From Thermoleophilia bacterium (GTDB lineage: Bacteria > Actinomycetota > Thermoleophilia > Gaiellales > SKUG01): a stretch of 9,581 bases of DNA. The stretch lies in NCBI GenBank assembly GCA_025964465.1, contig JAOPYS010000129.1, positions 1-9,581 on the forward strand. Reading direction: 5' to 3'. This document shows positions 6,621 through 9,581 of the stretch, one piece after another. The notes beneath the pieces were generated by a model. The model did not search any database. It was not told where the DNA came from and saw only the letters and a list, made by a program, of their open reading frames with translations. The number at the start of each line of letters is the position of its first letter. Position 1 is the stretch's first letter. A program made the translations under genes and the position numbers.

Positions 6621-6875
6621 TCACGCGTCGTCGCTTGGCAGCCCCGGGTCGTGCAGGCCGTGCCCCTGGTCGTCGAGGTAGGTCGGCGCACCCACGCCGG
6701 TCGCGCCCGGCTCGCCCGTCGTGCCGAACGCGCCGACGCGCCCGGCGTCGGCCGCCGCGTGCTCGGCGCGCGTGGGTTCGTACATGGACTCGAGCCCCCG
6801 CCGCCGGCTCATGGTTGAGTACCCGGCCCAGAGCAGCAGGCCGACGACGACGAGGCTTCCGATGAAGGCGAACAT
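6621..6875 (-). CDS. Small single-pass membrane protein, 84 residues
   Basis: The protein starts MFAFIGSLVVVGLLLWAGYS, a single hydrophobic helix at about residues 2-19. SRRR at 23-26 acts as a positive-inside flank, so the Gly/Ala-rich, mildly acidic C-terminal tail (28-84) should be cytoplasmic. I recognise no domain. The ATG is 28 bases after the TMEM175-like stop, so the two are probably co-transcribed. A 49-base gap then separates it from the GGT-like gene, which seems to have its own promoter. No strong Shine-Dalgarno sequence; support is the clean hydrophobic-helix-plus-Arg topology, codon composition and spacing. Confidence 0.65.
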   Translation of the reverse strand: MFAFIGSLVVVGLLLWAGYSTMSRRRGLESMYEPTRAEHAAADAGRVGAFGTTGEPGATGVGAPTYLDDQGHGLHDPGLPSDDA

Positions 6876-6903
6876 GCCGTGACCGTACCCCGCCGGGCCA
6901 GGG

Positions 6904-7488
6904 TCAGGCGGCGTCGCGGGTCACGTAGCCCTCGACGCGGCGGTCGGGCACGAGCCAGACGAGCGCGACGAGCGCGAACAGGGTGAGGCCGAGCCACGGC
7001 GCGACGAAGGTGAGGGCGATGCCGGCGACGTACAGCACGGGTGAGAGCTTGCCCTTGAGGTTCGCGCCGAGCGCTCGTCCGAGCGCACCGTCTCGACCCT
7101 GCACCGCGAAGATCGATTCCACCATCACGTAGAACGCGATCGCGGCGAGCAGCAGGTTGATGCCGTAGACCACCACGGGCACCTCGGCGGCCCCTGATTC
7201 GTCGAGCCAACGGGTGCTGAAGGGGACGAGGGAGAGCCAGAACAGCAGGTGCAGGTTCGCCCACAGCACACCGCCGTTCACCCGATCGAGCAGGTGCACC
7301 ATGTGGTGGTGGTTGTTCCAGTAGATGCCGATGTACACGAAGCTGAGCAGGTAGGAGAGCAGCGTCGGCACGACCTCGCCGAGCGCGTGCCAGGTCGGCT
7401 CGCCGGGGATGTCCAGCTCCAGCACCATGATCGTGATGACGATGGCGAGCACGCCGTCGCTGAACGCTTCGAGTCGATTGCTTCCCAT
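6904..7488 (-). CDS. TMEM175 family (DUF1211) membrane channel-like protein
   Basis: A 194-residue, six-helix membrane protein. The first helix carries the family hallmark RLEAFSDGVLAIVITIMVLEL (R5, F9-S10-D11). Later come the conserved WNNHHHMV (57-64) and LLFWLSLVPFSTRWL (81-95) segments, then hydrophobic stretches at about 104-124, 148-163 and 166-181. Known bacterial TMEM175 proteins are single six-helix repeats that assemble as tetrameric potassium-selective or leak channels, with a hydrophobic constriction formed by the first helix and the FSD motif stabilising it. Length and motifs are complete. AGGG 9 bases before the ATG may serve as ribosome binding site. It begins 22 bases after the L,D-transpeptidase stop, so co-transcription is likely. 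Confidence 0.9.
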   Translation of the reverse strand: MGSNRLEAFSDGVLAIVITIMVLELDIPGEPTWHALGEVVPTLLSYLLSFVYIGIYWNNHHHMVHLLDRVNGGVLWANLHLLFWLSLVPFSTRWLDESGAAEVPVVVYGINLLLAAIAFYVMVESIFAVQGRDGALGRALGANLKGKLSPVLYVAGIALTFVAPWLGLTLFALVALVWLVPDRRVEGYVTRDAA

Positions 7489-7510
7489 CGGGTCACCCTA
7501 GCGGGCCCGG

Positions 7511-8116
7511 TCAGGGACGGACCTGCACCTGCGACCCTGCGCGCATCGCGTCCTGGATCGGCTGGGCCAGGTGCATCGGGATGCGGACGCAGCCGTGGCT
7601 GGCCGGCGTCGCGAGCACGCTCGGCGCGCCGTGCACGGCGATGCCGCCGGTGAAGTAGCTCGGGGAGTACAGGACGCCCAGCTCGGCGCGGTCGGGGCCA
7701 CGCACCCGGCGACCGACGCGGAACGTGCCGACGGGGGTCGCCTCGCCCCGCCCATCGGGCAGGTCGGGGTTGCCCGTGCACGCGTTGACGATCTGCTGCA
7801 CGCGACCGCCCCGCACGACCAACAGCACCTGGTCGGACAGGTCGACCACGACGCGCGATGCCTCACCGTGCCCGACCGAGACGCCCTTCGCATGCCGCAT
7901 CGCGGCGAGCGTGCGCACGCCGGCGACCCCATCGCGCTCCAGCCCGTTGACCTTCTGGAACGCCATCACCGCGTTGCGCGTCGCGTCGGTGAAGGTACGC
8001 CCCGGGTCGACCGCGTAGTGCAGTGCGCGCAGTCGCGCCTTGAGCCGGGCGACGTCGACGCCCGAGCTTCCGGGCGCGAGCGTGCGTGCGTGGGTGGTTG
8101 GCGCGACGGAGCTCAT
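7511..8116 (-). CDS. Peptidoglycan-binding and L,D-transpeptidase (YkuD) protein
   Basis: A 201-residue protein with two domains. Residues 14-72 form a PG_binding_1 three-helix domain (LAPGSSGVDVARLKARLRALHY...FTDATRNAVMAFQKVNGLERDGVAGVRTL). Residues 88-200 form a YkuD catalytic domain with RVVVDLSDQVLLVV, TPVGTF (127-132), GGIAVHGA (157-164, H162) and SHGCVRI (173-179, nucleophile C176). The family makes 3-3 crosslinks in peptidoglycan or attaches proteins to it, outside the membrane. The ATG at 8116 is chosen because GGGAGG lies just 3 bases upstream and the frame before it reads as Arg/Gly-rich non-coding sequence. This protein has no signal peptide or membrane helix, and none appears with any in-frame upstream start. 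First gene after a 154-base gap; it is followed by the TMEM175-like gene. Confidence 0.93.
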   Translation of the reverse strand: MSSVAPTTHARTLAPGSSGVDVARLKARLRALHYAVDPGRTFTDATRNAVMAFQKVNGLERDGVAGVRTLAAMRHAKGVSVGHGEASRVVVDLSDQVLLVVRGGRVQQIVNACTGNPDLPDGRGEATPVGTFRVGRRVRGPDRAELGVLYSPSYFTGGIAVHGAPSVLATPASHGCVRIPMHLAQPIQDAMRAGSQVQVRP

Positions 8117-8119
8117 CGC

Positions 8120-8125
8120 CCTCCC
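8120..8125 (-). promoter_or_regulatory. Ribosome binding site for the L,D-transpeptidase ATG
   Basis: GGGAGG on the minus strand, 3 bases before the ATG at 8116. Spacing is slightly short, but this is the only strong site in the region and supports a start without signal peptide. Confidence 0.6.
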
Positions 8126-8270
8126 ATCCCCGCGGAACCTCGCATCACGCCGGCCGACGCGACCGTTCGGCGCACTCCGGCCGCCCGCGTGGCCGCGCGA
8201 CAGCGAACCGTGTTCCGCCAGCGCCCTCTCAGCGGGCCTGATGTCACACGGTCCCGTCAGGAGGACAGGG

Positions 8271-8582
8271 CTAGGACTGCCCGCCGTCGGCGCCGCCGGA
8301 GTCGCCGAGCGCACCTGGACCGAACATCTGGCCATTGCCGTAGTACGGGCTCGGCATCTGCTCCGGAGGCAGGCTGCTGGCAGGCGCGCCCCGCCCTTCG
8401 CGCACCGCACCGATCGACGGCACGGTCGGCATCCAGATGCACACGGCGAGCCCGAGCAGGACGAATCCCAGCAGCATGGTAACCAGCCCAGAGTCCGCAT
8501 CGCTCCGGTAGCCCGCGACGATGGTCGCGCCTGCGGCGGCCAGCAGCGCCACCGGCAACGCGCGAGCGAGCACGCGACGCAT
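8271..8582 (-). CDS. Small two-helix membrane protein downstream of ftsZ, 103 residues
   Basis: The protein starts MRRVLARALPVALLAAAG. Two hydrophobic helices are visible at about 8-24 and 32-51 (LVTMLLGFVLLGLAVCIWMP), joined by a short YRSDADSG loop. The N-terminal Arg residues suggest an N-in, C-in topology, leaving a flexible tail (52-103) rich in Gly, Pro and Ser with YYGNGQMFGPG. I recognise no domain. The ATG shares its last base zone with the preceding stop as TGATG, and AGAGG lies 7 bases upstream, so start and coupling are well supported. It is the last gene of the ftsZ string; a 154-base gap follows in which I see no clear promoter or terminator. Confidence 0.75.
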   Translation of the reverse strand: MRRVLARALPVALLAAAGATIVAGYRSDADSGLVTMLLGFVLLGLAVCIWMPTVPSIGAVREGRGAPASSLPPEQMPSPYYGNGQMFGPGALGDSGGADGGQS

Positions 8583-8698
8583 CAGGGCGCCTCTGTCGAT
8601 GCCGCCGCCGCGTGGGGCGTCATGAACCGGTCGGCCAGCAGGGCCAGCACGGTCCACACCGCGACGAGCACGGCACCGAGGAGCAGGAACTGCAGCAT
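8582..8698 (-). CDS. Tiny single-pass membrane protein coupled to ftsZ, 38 residues
   Basis: The protein starts MLQFLLLGAVLVAVWTVLAL: almost entirely one transmembrane helix (about 2-22), then DRFMTPHAAAASTEAP. Its ATG overlaps the ftsZ stop as TGATG, and its own stop overlaps the next ATG in the same way, so it is bracketed by two coupled junctions. There is no Shine-Dalgarno sequence before the ATG, consistent with reinitiation by ribosomes finishing ftsZ. A longer reading of the same frame would extend back inside ftsZ but is Arg-rich and not protein-like. Function unknown; its position suggests a small divisome-associated membrane peptide. Confidence 0.65.
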   Translation of the reverse strand: MLQFLLLGAVLVAVWTVLALLADRFMTPHAAAASTEAP

Positions 8699-9581
8699 CA
8701 ACGCAGGAAGTCGGGGAGGTCGAGGTCCTCGTCGCCACCAGAGGGCGGCGGGGTCTGGATCTGCCCGCCGCGATCCGTGCGAACGGTGCCGGCGTAGTGC
8801 GCGCCGGGCGACTTCGCCTTGCCCGCGTCGCCGAACCCGGTCGCCACGACCGTCACCCACACCTGGCCCGAGAGCCGGCTGTCGACCGTTGCGCCGAAGA
8901 TGATGTTGGCATCGGGCGCCGCGTTCTCCTGGATGATGCGCGCGGCCTCGGTGACCTCGTGCAGCGTCAGGTCGTCGCCGCCGGAGATCGACAGCAGGAT
9001 GCCGCCCGCGCCGGCCGGCGACTGCTCGATGAGCGGCGAGCCGATGGCGCTGAGCGCCGCGTCACGCGCTCGCGTCTCGCCCGTGCCGAAGCCGATGCCC
9101 ATGAGCGCGTTGCCGCTGTCGCTCATGATCGTGCGCACGTCCGCGAAGTCGACGTTGATCAGGCCCGGCATCGTGATGAGGTCGGTGATGCCCTGCACGC
9201 CCTGGCGCAGGACGTCGTCCGCCACGCGGAACGCCTCCACCATCGACACGTCGCGGTGCAGCACCTCGAGCAGGCGGTTGTTCGGGATGACGATGACCGT
9301 GTCCGCGTGGCGACGCAGCTCCTCGAGCCCGGCTCCCGCGCTCTTCTGGCGCGTCGAACCTTCGAAGGAGAACGGCGTCGTGACGATCGCAACCGTCAGT
9401 GCACCGAGCTCACGCGCGGCGCGGCACACGACCGGCGCCGCACCGGTGCCGGTGCCGCCACCCTCGCCGCACGTCACGAAGACCATGTCCGAGCCCTTGA
9501 GCACGTGGCGCAGGTGGTCGTAGCTGGCCTCGGCGGCCGCCTTGCCCATCTGCGGGTCCGCGCCCGAACCCAGGCCGCCCG
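8698..9581 (-). CDS. ftsZ: Cell division protein FtsZ, 5' end beyond the window
   Basis: The 293 C-terminal residues of the tubulin-like GTPase that forms the division ring. Visible parts: GGLGSGADPQMG (T3 loop region), the tubulin signature CGEGGGTGTGAAPV for GTP binding, IPNNRLLEV, the ring-polymer region GVQGITDLITMPGLINVDFADVRTIM containing the T7 catalytic loop, and the C-terminal beta-sheet domain (GILLSISGGDDLTLHEV ... ANIIFGATVDSRLSGQVWVTVVATGFG). A short linker of about 35 residues leads to the conserved C-terminal peptide DLDLPDFLR, which binds membrane tethers such as FtsA or SepF. The linker is Gly/Ser/Pro-rich and short compared with many actinobacterial FtsZ. The stop overlaps the next ATG as TGATG. 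Assignment is secure; only the N-terminal nucleotide-binding residues are missing because of the window edge. Confidence 0.98.
   Translation of the reverse strand, partial: GGLGSGADPQMGKAAAEASYDHLRHVLKGSDMVFVTCGEGGGTGTGAAPVVCRAARELGALTVAIVTTPFSFEGSTRQKSAGAGLEELRRHADTVIVIPNNRLLEVLHRDVSMVEAFRVADDVLRQGVQGITDLITMPGLINVDFADVRTIMSDSGNALMGIGFGTGETRARDAALSAIGSPLIEQSPAGAGGILLSISGGDDLTLHEVTEAARIIQENAAPDANIIFGATVDSRLSGQVWVTVVATGFGDAGKAKSPGAHYAGTVRTDRGGQIQTPPPSGGDEDLDLPDFLR

Noticed and set aside
5645..6865. Plus-strand open frame of 406 codons opposite the GGT-like gene
   Set aside because: No recognisable domain; opposite strand encodes an unmistakable GGT-family protein.
8117..8270. Promoter or terminator in the gap between the 103-codon gene and the L,D-transpeptidase
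   Set aside because: Only short 4-5 base inverted arms and no recognisable -10/-35 pair or T-run; nothing strong enough to call.

Overview
This is a very GC-rich window with GC-saturated third codon positions and tight gene packing. It looks like chromosomal DNA of an actinobacterium, possibly a deep-branching class such as Thermoleophilia. That placement is an impression from the FtsZ and HisC-like sequences and composition, not a proven assignment. There are no tRNAs, rRNAs, CRISPR arrays, transposases or phage genes. Eleven protein-coding genes are supported: one partial gene on the plus strand at the left edge and ten on the minus strand, all transcribed right to left.

Right end (about 7.5-9.6 kb), cell division and wall. 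The 3' two thirds of ftsZ, ending in a canonical C-terminal peptide, is followed by two tiny membrane-protein genes of 38 and 103 codons. Both junctions are TGATG stop/start overlaps. After a 154-base gap comes a peptidoglycan-binding plus L,D-transpeptidase (YkuD) protein with an intact SHGCVR motif but no visible export signal, then a TMEM175-family channel-like protein and an 84-residue single-pass membrane protein.

Middle (2.3-6.6 kb), a three-gene metabolic operon. A gamma-glutamyltranspeptidase-fold Ntn-hydrolase overlaps a HisC-like PLP aminotransferase by 4 bases. A cytochrome P450 starting at GTG follows 47 bases later. The operon seems to start from a promoter whose -10 box lies 6 bases before the first ATG, suggesting a leaderless mRNA, and this -10 box sits inside a 16-base imperfect palindrome. 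The Ntn-hydrolase keeps its catalytic Thr but has lost most residues that hold a gamma-glutamyl group, so the operon may act on a different amide or amine substrate. The pathway is not identifiable from the sequence.

Left end (0-2.3 kb). Downstream of the P450 lies a 104-base, relatively AT-rich spacer with a 22-base inverted repeat (GCAA loop). It is followed by an unrecognised acidic 178-residue protein and a membrane-anchored SRPBCC-like protein starting at TTG. Converging on these from the left is the 3' part of an HD-GYP (c-di-GMP phosphodiesterase type) gene with a long Ala/Pro/Glu-rich tail containing 18-base tandem repeats. No gene-free stretch exceeds 160 bases, and no convincing intrinsic terminator was seen.
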